From positions 2,666,001 through 2,730,000 of the forward strand of contig OZ316893.1 in assembly GCA_973895155.1 (NCBI GenBank): DNA of 64,000 bases. Reading direction: 5' to 3'. Below, in pieces: positions 50,901 through 63,925 of the stretch; the first letter of the stretch is position 1, and every line of letters begins with the position of its first letter. A program made the position numbers and the translations under genes. This DNA is from Marsupella aquatica (taxonomy: Eukaryota; Marchantiophyta). The notes beneath the pieces are model-generated. The model was not told where the DNA came from, did no database searches, and saw only the letters and a program-made list of their open reading frames with translations.

Positions 50901-53071
50901 TCTTAGGATGGCCAGCTGGATTTGTTTTCCTGTTTTAGTTTTGAAGGTTAGTCCCCAAGTTTGCCCGATTTCCATCTGTCGTCAGCTCTAAAACGAAGTA
51001 ATTGCTTTTCCATCAGGTGAGGACAGCACAAGAGAAGTATCTGCATGTGCAGAAGGTTCATTGAGCAAGGAACTTAATCAAGTGAGTGAAGAAGTACGTC
51101 CTAGAGTGTGCTCATAAAGGTCCAAGGGGGACTCAACAGCAATGTCTACGAAAGAGTATGAATCTCATTCTATGACTAACCTGCCAGTTTGCAAGAAAGG
51201 GCTCCAAGAGAGCTGAAGAGAACCTCGCACTACACCTTTTACGGAAAGGTGGTCTCTCTGATTCATCTGCTTGCATCAGTCAACCCACCACGACCGTCCT
51301 GGCAAACTGTCCTCACTGTTCTGTAAGAAACAGAGCTAAACACGAAGCCATGTAGAGGAATGGTCTCAGTTGTGGAGTACTTGCTCAAATTGAATCAATT
51401 GTGGAGTTGATCATCTGTACGTCATGCCAAAGTGATAGTAATTTACGAAGACTTGAAACACGGCACACAATTCACTTCTGTGAAGTTCCTGGCCGGTCAT
51501 AATGATCCCTCGATTTACAAAAGATGTCATTCTGAAATGGTTCAAGGTTAAAGTTGAGTGTCAAGAATTTGGGTTTTTAAGAAGGCGCGCGTGAAAGCAT
51601 CGAATGCATTTAAACCTGTCTACATGTGTTGACTCCGCTTTGGTAGTATGACTACGATGCTGTTCGGAATTTTTTCCCCTTGTTTGATATTCCCGTTGTC
51701 TGGCAATGACCTGTAACAAGAAAAAAGAAGCCCAACTGCTTAAAAATAATCCCAAAGAACTGGCCAGAAAGCTGAAGCTGGACAATTGAGCTATGGCCAA
51801 TGATTGATGCCTTATTTCAGAAGTTTAGAAAGGAATGCAAGATAATCAATCCCGAAACTAATAATCTATACGAGTGCTGTAGCATGACTTTTTGTCTAAC
51901 GATAATGCTTTCAGATTGTTTCCCTGAAATATTAGGACCAAAGTGGCATACATTCATTGCAAAGAGGAGGCTAGGAGCAGGCTACAAGATGCATTTCAAA
52001 GAGGAAGCCTCGGGGAAAGTTGGAGGCACAAGGCTGCAGATTGTTTGCCCATATGGAGCCACACTTAGACTTCAACAAGCAGATTATGGAGCCACACTAG
52101 TCTTACACTTCAACAACCAGATGCCGCAATCCTTTCTTCTGGAATGCTTGCTTATTGAGTCAACCGGGGTAGTTAAAAATGTTCTATGCATTTGTGCGCA
52201 GTATTTACTTTTGACATCTTCGACCGACTCTAATACCTCTCAGTAGACAACTTAGCTGGGTTCGGGACTTCTTAAGCTAGGGCAGAGGAAAGGGAATCGG
52301 TCCCTCAAATTGTTTAAAGAAAATTTAAATTTGTAATTAAAAGTATGCATTTTTCGAACCCCTTGTCTTTTGTTTTGCTGTTTTGCTTGGAAGTGTGACA
52401 TTTTTTCACAACGCTTGAAGGAAGACAATTCAGAACTTCTCGATTTTCTGCTCCTGTCGCTTACACATCAAACTTCAATAGAGGTCGCCTTGTTATCATA
52501 GCTTGCCATAATAAGAAATAGTTTAACACTATCAGACATAATGATACCTTCAGGTCAACCTTTCAATGAGCTTATCAAAGTGTCATGATTTTCCGTTGAG
52601 GATCTTTGAAAAAGAAATCCTAAACATTGAAACTTGACCTCAAAACCTTGATTGGGTTAGTCATCATGATTGGAGTTTGCCAATTGTTAGTAATTCAAAT
52701 TAAAGAGTCATCCAAGATTGAAATGGTTGTTATGAAAATGACCAAAAATATACTTTCTTTAGTTATATTAGATTCTATTCATAAATATTTTATTAATATC
52801 ACCATATAAAATTTGATTATCATCTTGAAATTTTGACTAAATTTAATTTATTGTATAATAAAATTATTTTTAATTTTAATTTTTACTATATTTTATGGTA
52901 TTATGGAGAATTACTTCACTCAAATATACAAATAGAAAAGTAGCGAAAGGCTTTAAGTATTAAAAGTTGCAAGACTGCAAGAGGCAGACTACTTGCCAAA
53001 GCAGTTCAATATAGCATGCTCATCTTGGAACATGCTTTACTTTTTGTCTTGTAGTGATATTAAGTGGACAA
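47935..53071. other. Five-kilobase intergenic stretch, at most one doubtful small frame
   Basis: Mostly unique sequence without recognised genes. A 148-codon frame from ATG 51800 to 52246 (+) has no family resemblance and includes an internal YGATL repeat. It is noted but not called as a gene. A 20-bp exact tandem duplication lies at 50,198-50,237 (CACTTGAATAGCCAGAATGG twice). From 52,600 the DNA becomes very AT-rich. Confidence 0.4.
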
Positions 53072-53355
53072 AATTAAAGCGTAAGACTAGAATACATATT
53101 AAATGTGAATGAAATCAATTAAAGCGTAAGACTAGAATACATATTAAATGTGAATGAAATCAAATAATATAAATAAAGTACATGCAATAAAAACACATAG
53201 TGACCAATGGAAAGTACAATTTTATTACACAAAGTTGCTACCAGTTGTGCACAATGAAATCAAATAATATAAATAAAGCACATGCAATAAAAGTACATAG
53301 TGACCAATGGAAAGTACAATTTTATTATACAAAGATCCTACGAGTTGTGCACGTA
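53072..53355. repeat. Nested tandem duplications, 45 bp and 100 bp
   Basis: A 45-bp unit starting AATTAAAGCG is duplicated at 53072 and 53117. Overlapping its end, a 100-bp unit starting AATGAAATCAAATAATA is duplicated at 53153 and 53253 with few changes. AT-rich, non-coding. Confidence 0.85.
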
Positions 53356-53589
53356 TTTCAGTGTGTCTTATTAATGACTCTTATTCAATAAAAACCATAA
53401 GCTTAGGAAAGAAAGACACAAGGGGAGCTTAAGACAGGATGTGCTGACATTTCTTAGAATCATTCCTCTCACTCATGAGTATACTTAAAAGCTATAGAAA
53501 ATGAAACCCTTAGTTTCTCTCTAGGACTTAACAAAGATAGAAAATGAAGCCCTTAATTTATCTCTAAGACTTAACAAAGTTTACAAATT

Positions 53590-53790
53590 ATACAAATTAA
53601 GGGGGCTGCCAAAATAAATTCAAAACACTATAGAATACCAAAAATTTAAAGGGGTCCAAAAATGAATTAAAAGTCTATGTGATACAAAGGATGCCCCTTG
53701 TTAAGTTATATTCAAATAACAATTCATGATACACAAATATGAATAAGACAAAACATGAGAGTTGGATTCACCATATAGCAACTTCAAAAA
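53590..53790. repeat. Dispersed repeat copy, partner at 0.5 kb
   Basis: Carries the same ordered blocks as 461-622, including GATGCCCCTTG, AATAAGACA and GGATTCACCATATAGCA. Part of an unclassified dispersed element. Confidence 0.5.
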
Positions 53791-56223
53791 TTACCATATA
53801 GTCTTCCACTTCAACTAACTTTCACACTTCAACTAACTTTCACAGGCCCATTTCTTCTAGGAGCTACTTTAGGCAGCATAGGAGGCTGCAATCAAATAAT
53901 CAAAGATATCTTCATTCTTCGATGCACGTACCCAATGAGAGTTCCTCGGATCGGTCAGGGTGATGAAGAAGATCATGGCATTAAAGAAATCGATCAGTTT
54001 CTATGAATTCTGTCACCAAAGTGACCTAAACTGAAAAGAGGCGGAAACCAATCACATTTCACTACCCTATTAACTACTCATACGGACGACATTTTTTTTT
54101 CGCGATTGGAGTGGCAGAAATTAAATCAGTTTTGATCACGAGGTGGAAAAGGAGTCTCCGTCCAGATTAAATTACGTACGGCCCAATGTTAAACGCATAC
54201 AGCGTAGTCACCTTTTATCAAACTCCCTTTGGAGAAGATAAAATGGAAGATCACAGCAAAGCTCCGACCTCTGGCACGCAGCAAGCATCTACTTTACCTT
54301 GTCACCTGTCCAATCTCTCCCTCGGGGCATCAGGCTCTACACGCCCCCACACTGCTTCAGCATCCTCTTGGACAGTAACACCAATTGACTGTCTTTGACT
54401 GAAACGTCGATTTCCCAATGTGGCCATCGATGCAGCTTCCTTACGTTATGCTCGTGGACGCACCGTGTCTAAAATCGTCGTCCCGAAGTTGTCGCGCTGC
54501 TTCGTCTCGACCACCGTCTGTTAGCTACAGCAATTAGTCAAAGTTGCCGTGCTCGTTCCTCAAAAGACCCTCCTGGCCAATGACATAAATTTGTCAAAGT
54601 CCCCGTGCTTCCCTCAGTTGGTATACGGTAAGGAGCTTGTGGTGGGTCTGGCATCAATAGGCCGTAGCGTGCGGCTGGAAGGGTGGACAGTCATGTTCTT
54701 AGCCACGCACGTTGCAAACTTTAGGGGCGAGACGAAACCGTTTTTTTCGGGCCCGTTGGCGAGGTCCAAAAACGAGTCCAAAACCTGACCGTGAGATGCA
54801 TGCTGTGCTCACTGTAGCCCTTCGCTGAGAAGCTTCATTGAGCACTAGCCTGGCCCTTCAGTGCTCGTGCTCAGTCCCTCACAAAACTAAAGGTGACATG
54901 CTCACAGTGACCTTCCAAAGCAGCAGAACGAGTTTCACCTCTAGTCTCATATGTGTAAAATGCCACTCAGGTTTCGATACCACTTAGCGTCATCCAGCAG
55001 ATACTTCCTTTTGTATTCCCGAATTTTTCCAGTTGCGATGTAGTTTCGCCCTCAGCTCAAAGTAGTCAATGCTCAGTACGTTACCTTGACAATGGAGGAC
55101 CTACCATTTACACGAACCTAGTTGAAATCATTGGTTCATTTGCGAATTAAAGTTCAATAAAATTAGTGGTTCGATAAAATTAGTGAATCATTCTAATCTC
55201 AGATTTACATTCATCTCCTTTCCTTTCATCAAATAGCAGTGTAGAACAGATCATTACAATTATGTTGCAGTCATTAATGATCCCTGAGAAAGTAAGATCG
55301 AACAGACGCCGGCTCAGTATAATTCATGCTAGCTGCAACCCCTCCTTCGGACAACAGCATTAGTTGAGAAATGACAGTCAGTTGAGTACTCATGAAAAAA
55401 TCACAGGGATGGGATTACGCGATTTCTTAACCAATTGAAGCTCTGGCACCTTGTACTCATCACGAATTTAATTGGGGAACTAACGTGAGACAGTGCATGT
55501 CGCCTGATTTGAACAAATCTTCTAACGAATAAACTGGCGTCGTAATCACCAATTAATTTGTCATTTATTGCGAAGAAATTCCCAACGTTGCTGCAATCTA
55601 GCAGTCTCAAACGAGCGTTGCTTACACGTCCTGTGTCTACTGCAGTCGTCTAAGTTTCTGCCACAAAGCATTGAATTTAATAATGGAGTGATTTTTCTAA
55701 TTGCTTCAGCTCGAAGCCATTCTCGTCGTTCCAGAGGTGTCAGTCTCGTCGTTCCAGAGGTGTCATGAACACTACAGAGTAGCTGTAGACTGTCAGCACG
55801 AATGATCAATTTGAGTAGTCTGCTGAGACCAGAGCTGACAGTACTACCAGCTACAATCCAATAAATGGAGTCCGTGAGCTCCAAGGTCTGTTTCATTGGC
55901 AAAAATTAGTCAAATTCCACCTCCTCCCAATCCTTCGCCACTTGTCTAAGTCGTTCTTTCCGAGCACAAGTCCATGAGTCATAGGGCATTGGCCATTGGG
56001 TCACTTTAGCATAATTATAATATCTTGAGTGGTGTGATGACGCGACACGCCTTTAACTAGAGTAATATATCGTGCGCGTTTTAAACAATGCATTCTTCCA
56101 ATTCTTCCAATTCTTCCAATTGCGAGAAGCTGTACGGAAGATTTCAGAAAGCGGAAACTTTCTCACAGTCTCACGTGGCCATGGTAAGCGTTTTGTTCTT
56201 GATGTCTACTTCAAGCCGATCAT
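53791..56223. other. Intergenic, no gene recognised
   Basis: Short open frames only. A 23-bp duplication, TCTCGTCGTTCCAGAGGTGT..., lies at 55,721-55,766. A 10-bp unit (AATTCTTCCA) is tandemly repeated near 56,093-56,120. Confidence 0.4.
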
Positions 56224-56360
56224 GGTTCTCGAGAAGAACAAATAGTTCAGTAAGTTGCCAATTGCGGTTCTCGACAATTTCTTTTGTTCATTAGGTTGCC
56301 AATCGTGGTTCTCGACAATTTGCTTTGTTCAGTAGGTTGCCAATCGCGGTTCTCGAGAAG
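56224..56360. repeat. 41-bp tandem repeat upstream of the AIG1-like gene
   Basis: Units start with GGTTCTCGA at 56224, 56266, 56307 and 56348 (the last partial). Each contains TTGTTCAGTAGGTTGCCAAT or a variant. It lies about 500 bp upstream of the AIG1-like start codon. Confidence 0.85.
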
Positions 56361-56830
56361 AGAAACAGAGGGGTGTGGCACTTGGCCAGCGCCGTGGAAA
56401 GGAAGTAATCTTCTGAGGAAAAAGTCTTCACAAAGACGACATAACTAAAGGCTTCAGGTCCCCCTCGACTGTTGAATGGTTCTTTTCCAAGTTTCGGCAG
56501 AGTAACAATAGTGATGAGAAGTGCGGATGGAAGGCTGGCGGAGGCATCATTGCCTTCCGTAGCTTTTGATATGACTTTCATGTTTTTTCACTCCGTGAGA
56601 GAAAGCGGAAGTGTGCACTGCTGTCTGAGTGTGCTTCAATGAGGCTATCCCAAGAGCTAGCATAATTTAGCCCGGTGGAGCTCATGACACCATAGGATAG
56701 AATTGAACGGTTGCGAGAATGGAGAATTAGAACACAGCGGAGGCAAACCCCTGTCAGGTTCTTTCTCAAGTTCGAAATACCAGCGAAGGAGTTTTATGTG
56801 CCCTTGCCTCTCAATCTGATTGAGTTGGCT

Positions 56831-58294
56831 ATGGGCTACAAAGAATCAATAATCGTTGTTGTTGGAACCGAGACAGACTGCAAAACTCGTGTGGCAGACG
56901 CACTTGCAGAGGGTCGCAATGCCTCTGAGATTGAGATTTCTGAGGAGGGGGTCCGATTATTTAGGAAGAAATCGTCCCTTACCCCGTCAGTTATCGACAC
57001 CGTAGCCTTGGCCACCTACGATGGTTGGAACATCGTGGATACTTCCAGGGCATGGATTGCAAGGAATTCACTACGAAGATTGCTTGGAAAACCGATATTT
57101 GTGCTCTGTGTCGCCACATCGTCAGGTCCACACGACGTCATCTATAAGGACGCTGATTTGGTTAAGAATCAATTCAGTTGGTTGAATCTGCTGGCTGCAA
57201 TTTTCCCGGAGGACCAACGAGCGATAATGATTATAGTGAAGTTACAGGGCACTAGTGATAGCGGGGCCACGGAGTTGGGCATGAGGCGTGTCCTCCAACG
57301 CGACGGATTCAACACCGAGAACGCAGTGTTCTCGACGTTGAGGGGAAGAGATCTAAATAGCCCGATCAACACAGCACTTGAACATAGTATCATTCATCAC
57401 CGTTGGCCCAGAAGGTCCATGGCACCCTTCTGTCTCCGAGAGGTGACAAAGGACTCCAGTTATGCCCAAAAACTTGGGCCATGGGGTCCTGAAAGGGTGA
57501 TTTTACTCGGGAGGACGGGCTGTGGCAAATCAACTCTCGCTCAAATGCTCACATTGGGAAAGCTGGACCCTACTTCCGAACTGTTCGCGTCGAGCTCAGG
57601 TATCAGAGGAAAAACGAAGGAAGTCGCTCATGGGGAGGGTAGAGGGTGGTACGTCGTGGACACGCCGGGGTTTGCAGAACCGGCCGATGGAGACCATACC
57701 ATCAGCACTGAAGCCGCGGAAGCCAAGATTAAGAAATACGTCCAACTAATCGAGGGAACTTACACACATTTCATACACGTGGTGATGAAGGACCGCATTG
57801 ACTGGATGGAAGAGAGACTGTGGCAGTTCTTCTTACGACTCTTCGGCGAAGACATTAAAGAAAACTTCTCCATAGTGATTTCCGACGCGGAACAGAAATG
57901 GGTGGAGGACAACATAGAGACTTTGCAACAGAGTTTCAAAGGCGCCGAGAGCTTTCTCAGTGCCGAGTTCCCGAAGTCACGCGAAAACGACGAAGAGTGG
58001 GAGGCAGAGTCTCAGGAGGTGCGCACAAAATCTCTGAAGGACTTAGAGGACGGGCTTACGGTTCTCTTCAGAAGCCAAACGTACTGCGACTTCGGCCAAT
58101 TCTCCAAGATGAACATCAAACGGGAGAGGTCAGGGCTAGATATCGCAACTCGCGACACTAGGAGTTGGAGAAAGAAGGCAACCATCTCCGTGAGAGCAGC
58201 AGCAATGGAGACATATGCTGACTTTCGCAGGTTGGCCTTGATGTTGGCCCCGGACGACAAGGGTGTCGTACTGGACTTGAATGTTAATATTTAG
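56831..58294 (+). CDS. AIG1-like GTPase with degenerate first GTPase domain
   Basis: Single-exon protein of 487 residues from ATG 56831. Upstream in-frame sequence is open for 40 codons but has no ATG. The C-terminal half is a typical AIG1/GIMAP-family (septin-like TRAFAC) GTPase domain: P-loop GRTGCGKST at 227-235, DTPGF at 277-281, then long amphipathic helices. AIG1-type proteins are linked to pathogen and stress responses in plants, but this gene's role is unknown. The N-terminal half (residues 5-195) looks like a second, decayed copy of the fold. VVVGTETDCKT resembles a P-loop with Cys for the glycine before Lys-Thr, and no DTPG follows. The canonical half lacks an obvious NKxD or TKxD specificity motif, as is common in AIG1 proteins. 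No transmembrane segment seen. Confidence 0.85.
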   Translation: MGYKESIIVVVGTETDCKTRVADALAEGRNASEIEISEEGVRLFRKKSSLTPSVIDTVALATYDGWNIVDTSRAWIARNSLRRLLGKPIFVLCVATSSGPHDVIYKDADLVKNQFSWLNLLAAIFPEDQRAIMIIVKLQGTSDSGATELGMRRVLQRDGFNTENAVFSTLRGRDLNSPINTALEHSIIHHRWPRRSMAPFCLREVTKDSSYAQKLGPWGPERVILLGRTGCGKSTLAQMLTLGKLDPTSELFASSSGIRGKTKEVAHGEGRGWYVVDTPGFAEPADGDHTISTEAAEAKIKKYVQLIEGTYTHFIHVVMKDRIDWMEERLWQFFLRLFGEDIKENFSIVISDAEQKWVEDNIETLQQSFKGAESFLSAEFPKSRENDEEWEAESQEVRTKSLKDLEDGLTVLFRSQTYCDFGQFSKMNIKRERSGLDIATRDTRSWRKKATISVRAAAMETYADFRRLALMLAPDDKGVVLDLNVNI

Positions 58295-61052
58295 TTTCCA
58301 GCAGACTTCGCACCTGTGATCTGGGAGAATCGATCGGAACGGGAGTCGGAACTGGAATTGGCTCTCTAGGGGCTCATAGCCAGACGCATACCCATTCATG
58401 ATGTACCGGTAGAGAGGTGGTGGTAGATGTATACGGCAGAAAGAAGTTTATAGATCTTCGATTACAACCGGGCTCGTACAGCCCTTCAGTCAAGAATTTC
58501 GACCACTCTTCTTGGTAGTTGCCACTTATTAGGGGCGAAAATTTGAAGCTTCTGGGTCCGCCAAACTAGTTGCTGCTCGATCCTCAGTTGTAATTAGAAG
58601 CTTAAGCTGCTTTGAGCTGTTGCATAGTTAGTCTTGCGGACCTAGGCCATAGCGCGATACTTTTTTCTTTTGCTGGAAAATATTATTGTTCTGTTCAGAG
58701 GACCTTAGCATCTATATGAGCTTTTTCGCTACGATCGATCAACACCAGCTGACTGTCGAAAGCCCTAGCATTTCGGTTCCTTGACTTACAGTGCTAGGCG
58801 TTTGTCTCCATGTCCGAATGTACGCCTTGGAGGGAGACCTGAGTTGCATGTGACATTTTTTACTGCATGCCTCGAAATGATGTAAGCGTCCTTCAAAACC
58901 CACGGATCCCTATCTCCACTTAGCTCCACTTAGATGCAACCACTGTAGGGTCTAGGATCGACATCAACGGATGCCGAGTTCAGCGAGAGTGCGTGCTACA
59001 AAATTTCATGCCGAGTTCAGCGAGAGTTCGTGCTACAAAATTTCCTTCGTCTGTTGCATTGGTTTGAAATTCTTTGATCTCCAAACTTGGCAAAACGAAG
59101 GCCTTGTTATATAGGTCAGCCAGGCGTCAGTAATTCGAACCGTGTCATGCCTTTACTCTAGATAGTGGTCCATATCATCTCGACAAATGGCAATGTTCCC
59201 TTGGAGCTCTTCGGCAGAACTAGCAGACTTAGTCCTAACCACCTAGCTTGTTGTAATTGTTGGCCAAGCTCATAGGTTCAGTAGGCTTCTGGGCAATCCG
59301 ATATTTCCGCGCCTGGTCAAATATGTTTACGTGCTCTGAATATTTCATGGATCGGTAGGCCAAGAGAGTCGTGGGCAGGTCGTTTCCGATCGCGGCCGTG
59401 TGGATTGAGAGTTCAGGTTCAACTGAAATTCACAAACCAAAATCACTTCTTCAACCTTAAATTAAAGCACTGGTTTTCGTAACCAATTTACACAAGCTCC
59501 TCGCGGCTTTTTCTTCACATGAACGGAGCTGGCGATTCGAGGATCTAGTCATTTAATGGATCAAAATTCAGCTTCCACAAGACAAGTGTGGCTGAAGGGG
59601 TCCCAGAACTGACGGATCCTCCCTGCCCAAGGTTCGCCGTGACGGGGTCGATCTGGCCGTGGACTCGGACCACGAAAGACCAGAATGACCCCATCGCAGC
59701 ACCTTGTATCCGTTGAACGACTTTTATTCCGAAGGCCAAGCACCAACAAGACGGGGGCGTCCCACACTCTCTGAAAGGTTTGAGGAGCAGAGCTGACAGT
59801 CGCGTACATCAGGGTGGAAAAGCAGACCTGAATTGAACCAGGGCGATGACCAATCCTACATGACTTGTAAGCTACTAAAAGTAACTGCAATCTCCTCTCT
59901 ATTTACAGTCATTCCCGGGAGTCATTCTGTATCCTCGGCAACTTGCACCTAATAATTATCAACTGTTATGATTAGAATACTTTCGACGTCCCATCGTGTG
60001 TCTGGAAAATAAGCTCTGATGGACCCCAGCGAATGAACAGGATTTTCCCCCGGTCACGCATGATGTCAAACCGGACTGCGCCCGAGTCACGCATGACGTC
60101 TAAGCGGCTCTCATACTTTACTTCCATTGGTGTGAAAGTTTCCATTACTAAGAAATCAATCCTTCCAGAAGCTATCATGGACGAATGGCTGAGCTAAAGC
60201 CAAAGAAACGACAGTAATAAAAGTGACCAATGACACTGATGAACGAAGCCTGATCAAAAAGTGCACCTGGCTGCTTAGGTACCTGAAGTTGAACAAAGCT
60301 GAGCTCAATGAAATTGAACTAATTAAGCCCGATCAAAAAGTGCATCGATGCTCATGAACAATTTCATATGAACCTGGACTGAAATGGAAACAATGAAGTG
60401 ATCATGGAGCGGCAGTACCAGCGTACTGAGGAAATATCGAGAAACAATTTCTGGGTTCACCTGGACATCAGATTTCAGACATTTTTCACATTCATCACAC
60501 GTTTTTCTTTTTCTTGAGGATTCATTCATTCAGTAAATGAATGGGGCGCATAGTGCCATGGAAACAATGAACTTGTTTTTTCCTTTCTAACCAATTTCAG
60601 CATCCTACTGCCCAAATCCATCGTGACAAGATTATCCAGGTTCTTCAATTCCTGCGAGCCGTGCTGTCACAATGCTTTCTATCTAATCCAATCAACAAAT
60701 CAAACGCTTCATATGGCAGAACACAAGCAAACTTTCACTGATTTGGAGTTCAGCCGTACTGAACCAGTCTCGATTTGGAGCACAGTTTGATCTGTGTACA
60801 ATTTCTCAATCAACCTCATGCTGGATTCTCTGAATTTTAAAAAGCACTTGATTCTTGTAGACTATGCTCAAAACGAACTAAATCCTCGAACCCCTATGCT
60901 CAAAACGAACTGAATCCTCGAACCCCTATGCTCAAATCTCTTACACAGATTGGCAGCAAGTTACTCATTGTGAAGAACTCAATGCCAAGTAGTCTATACA
61001 ATGGGATTAGCGCTGACAGGAGATGGGGTAACTGAAGTAAACCCAGTCGCTC
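58295..61052. other. Intergenic with short tandem duplications
   Basis: No gene recognised. Contains a 37-bp duplication at 58,971-59,044 (ATGCCGAGTTCAGCGAGAGT...) and a 32-bp unit at 60,862-60,935 (CTATGCTCAAAACGAACT...), two copies plus a partial third. The first few hundred bases may be AIG1-like 3'UTR. Confidence 0.4.
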
Positions 61053-62265
61053 AACCTGCTACAAATGGGTAGAGTACCTGTTGGAATGAAATGGTAGAAT
61101 GGATAGAGCCTTTTCCCCTTCCTTTTCCCTCCCTTTAATGGGTTGCTTTGTGGGTTGCTTTGTGGGTTGCTTTGTCTTTGAGACATTGTCACCTAGTTTG
61201 GCACCTTTGACCTTTTTTCACTATCATATATATAGATAGAATACTTGTTTGCTTGGACAGAATAGAGACTGAAACCTGTGCCCGCCTATTTACATATCAA
61301 ATTCAGTTAGGATTGTAAACAGTGTTCCTGCAGTTTCTAAATTTCATAAACTTTGAGGTCCATCCAGGTTTCAAAAATCCAAGGGAGCACTTACACAAAC
61401 GTGAAGGTCAACGTGGGCTTCATTTTCCTGGTTTTATTTACTAAGCTAAATTTTTTGTTCTAATTTTAAGTTTGGCTTCTCAGGGCTGTCTTCTTTGTTA
61501 TCCTTTTCATGATCATGAGGTTACCTCTCCACAACCAGGTACAATGGATAGAGTACCTGCTGGAATGAAAAGGATACAACCGATAACCTTGCCAAGTAAC
61601 TTGCATGTTGTATTTCAGTGAGGACTGTAAACAGCATTACCAGAGTTAAATTTGATAAAACATTGGGGTCCATCCAGGGTTTCAGAAGTCCATGGGACAA
61701 GAAAAAATTTCAAAAGCCTATGGAAGTATATTGACAAACATGGGGGTCCATGTACTTGGGTTTCATTTTCCTCTTTCTATGCTAAACTCAATAATTTTGT
61801 TTTAATTTTAATTTTGGCCTGTGAAGATTAATTCCATGTTGAAATTGCATTTCCACAACCAGCTACAATTGATAGAGTTTCTGTTGAAATGAATAGGAAC
61901 TTACAGGTCATATTTCAATAATAGGAAATTTGATAAACCTTGCCGAGCAACTTACAGGTCATATTTCAATGAGGGCTGTACACAATGTTACCATCTGGAG
62001 GTAAATTTGATAAACATTGAAGTCCATCTGGGTTTCAGATGCCCAGCGGACACTAAACACCCCCGCCCCCCAATGGGAGAATCTCACAGACATGAAGGCC
62101 CATGTACTTGCGCTTCAATTGCCTGGTTCTATTTACTAAGCAAGCCATATTCTTGTTTTAATTTTAATTTTGGCCCATGAGGGTTTTCTTCTTTGTTACT
62201 ATTTCCATGTTGAAACTGTCTTCTCACATCTAGCTACAGCAGATTGATTACCTGTTGGAATGAAC
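61053..62265. repeat. Tandem array of diverged units of about 315-490 bp
   Basis: A segment ending in GATAGAGTACCTGTTGGAAT occurs near 61,061, 61,547, 61,862 and 62,232. Between occurrences each unit shares AGGACTGTAAACAG, GGTCCATCCAGGTTTC and TTGTTTTAATTTTAATTTTGG. The first unit also carries a 13-bp triplet repeat (GGGTTGCTTTGTG, 61,139-61,180). Non-coding; origin unknown. Confidence 0.8.
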
Positions 62266-62460
62266 CTAATATAGTCAGGTAACCCAGTGCCCACCAACTC
62301 ACTAGTCAATGTTCACCAGGAACGCAATCACCAGCTCACCCTTGAGTTGACCCATCTATGAGCTCTCAACGTGATTATAACTAGACATCAAGCTATTGCT
62401 AATCCAATTTAATTGTTGTTGCAAAAAAGTTGGATGTGCAGTGCTCAGGAGAATCACTAC

Positions 62461-62552
62461 AATCAGTGTTGTTGTTAGCAGAACAGACACTAATAACTAG
62501 GCCAGCAATCAGTGTTGTTGTTAGCAGAATAGACACTAATAACTAGGCCAGC
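62461..62552. repeat. 46-bp tandem duplication
   Basis: Two nearly identical units start AATCAGTGTTGTTGTTAGCA at 62461 and 62507, differing at one base. Confidence 0.9.
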
Positions 62553-63539
62553 AATCATGTCTCCTTATATTTTCTTATGCACTCTCTTTTGCACTTTGCC
62601 AACATGCCCAAGCATATTTCTTCCTCTGCCAAGTTCCTATGTAGCACATGAGGAGATAAAATAATCAGAAGACAGCATCTGGCCTATTGGACAGGATGAC
62701 ATGAGATATGGAGGGAATGGGTGGCAGAGATAGAGGCAATGACACTGTCAAAGTCACAAAACTACTTTGTTACAACATCAAAAATTCAAGAATTAAAGAG
62801 ACACTCTCAATTTTTCCAGGATATCAAGAATTCCAAAAATAATCGAAGACATCCAATCTGTGATACGAATTTTCTTCTTGTGATGGGGAGAGTTTTTCTA
62901 GGGAAAGATTTTACTATCCTCGAATTGATGAAGATCATGTACAATGCGCATAATGAGTAAGTTGGTTTTCCTACACCCTTTTGTGGATGGAGTGACTGTA
63001 TGTTTGTACCATTAGTGCCAAAAGCCCTGACAATGTTCTTTGATATCAAATTGAAGGCAGAGAACCCTAGTGTATGCTATTTCTTTGCCTTCACTCCTCG
63101 TAGCAATAGCCAACCTGCAAAAGCCATTAATTAGCGTGAAGACACATGAGAGAATTCATGGTCATATATGATAGGCCGGAAGGTGCCTTTTGAAGGGTTC
63201 TACAAACATAGATTTTGATTCTACGCGTGCAAGGCTTAAACAAATTTTAAATTATTACCTGGGAAAAACATAAAAACCAAATTACAATTTGACACATATA
63301 GGGTTTAAACAAAATTGTAACCTGGGCACAACAAAAAAACCAAATTACAATTTTATAGCAAAAATTTTATATACACATTTTCAAATTGGCTAAAATATGT
63401 ACTAGCAAGGTATTGGAATAATGCACACCTATATTTCAGTGGCATATAGAAGTCAGCTCCTAGGGGGGTCACTTCCACGGAAGTGGCATATCAGGTGCGA
63501 CAAAGTATAGGCCCATTTAAATGGGTGTGGCCTCAAGGG
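62553..63539. other. Intergenic, decayed element likely
   Basis: A 79-codon frame at 62,721-62,960 (+) has no recognised family. Near 63,468 a CACTTCCACGGAAGTGGCATATCA segment is related to one near 63,806 (CACTTCCATAAAAATGACACATCA). These may be ends of a small element that includes the 63,540-63,690 repeat. Confidence 0.35.
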
Positions 63540-63690
63540 CCTCAATCCAAGGGGTGTCCCATATCACGCACGAAGTTTGGGGGAAATAAACACCCTAAAA
63601 CTTAAGTCAATAAAGTTTTTTGAGGAACTTTGTTACCTTTAACTCGATAGAATATTCCCAAATTTGATTTCCAAAAACCCTATGATTGCC
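63540..63690 (-). repeat. Dispersed repeat, inverted partner at 21.6 kb
   Basis: The reverse complement matches 21,540-21,660 (TTAAGTTTTAGGGTGTTTAT, GACACCCCTTGGATTGAG). Two copies 42 kb apart in opposite orientation mark an interspersed element. Confidence 0.6.
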
Positions 63691-63925
63691 CACACAGGCA
63701 TGACTTTATGGTAGTTCACTTAAATATAGACTGATAGGTCTTGGGTTCAACTATTGTGGCTGACTCTTCCCTTTCTATGGGGTTTCATAGATTTCCTCCT
63801 TAGGGGTTTCACTTCCATAAAAATGACACATCACGTGCGATGAAGGATACAGTCATTTTATTGGTTCTAAGGGAAGACTTAAGAATTTATGCAGAAGAAC
63901 AATAGGGTCTTTTAAATTCTATTTT

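Noticed and set aside
51800-52246. 148-codon frame with an ATG start
   Set aside because: No recognised family, internal repeat and no supporting neighbours; noted in the intergenic entry only.
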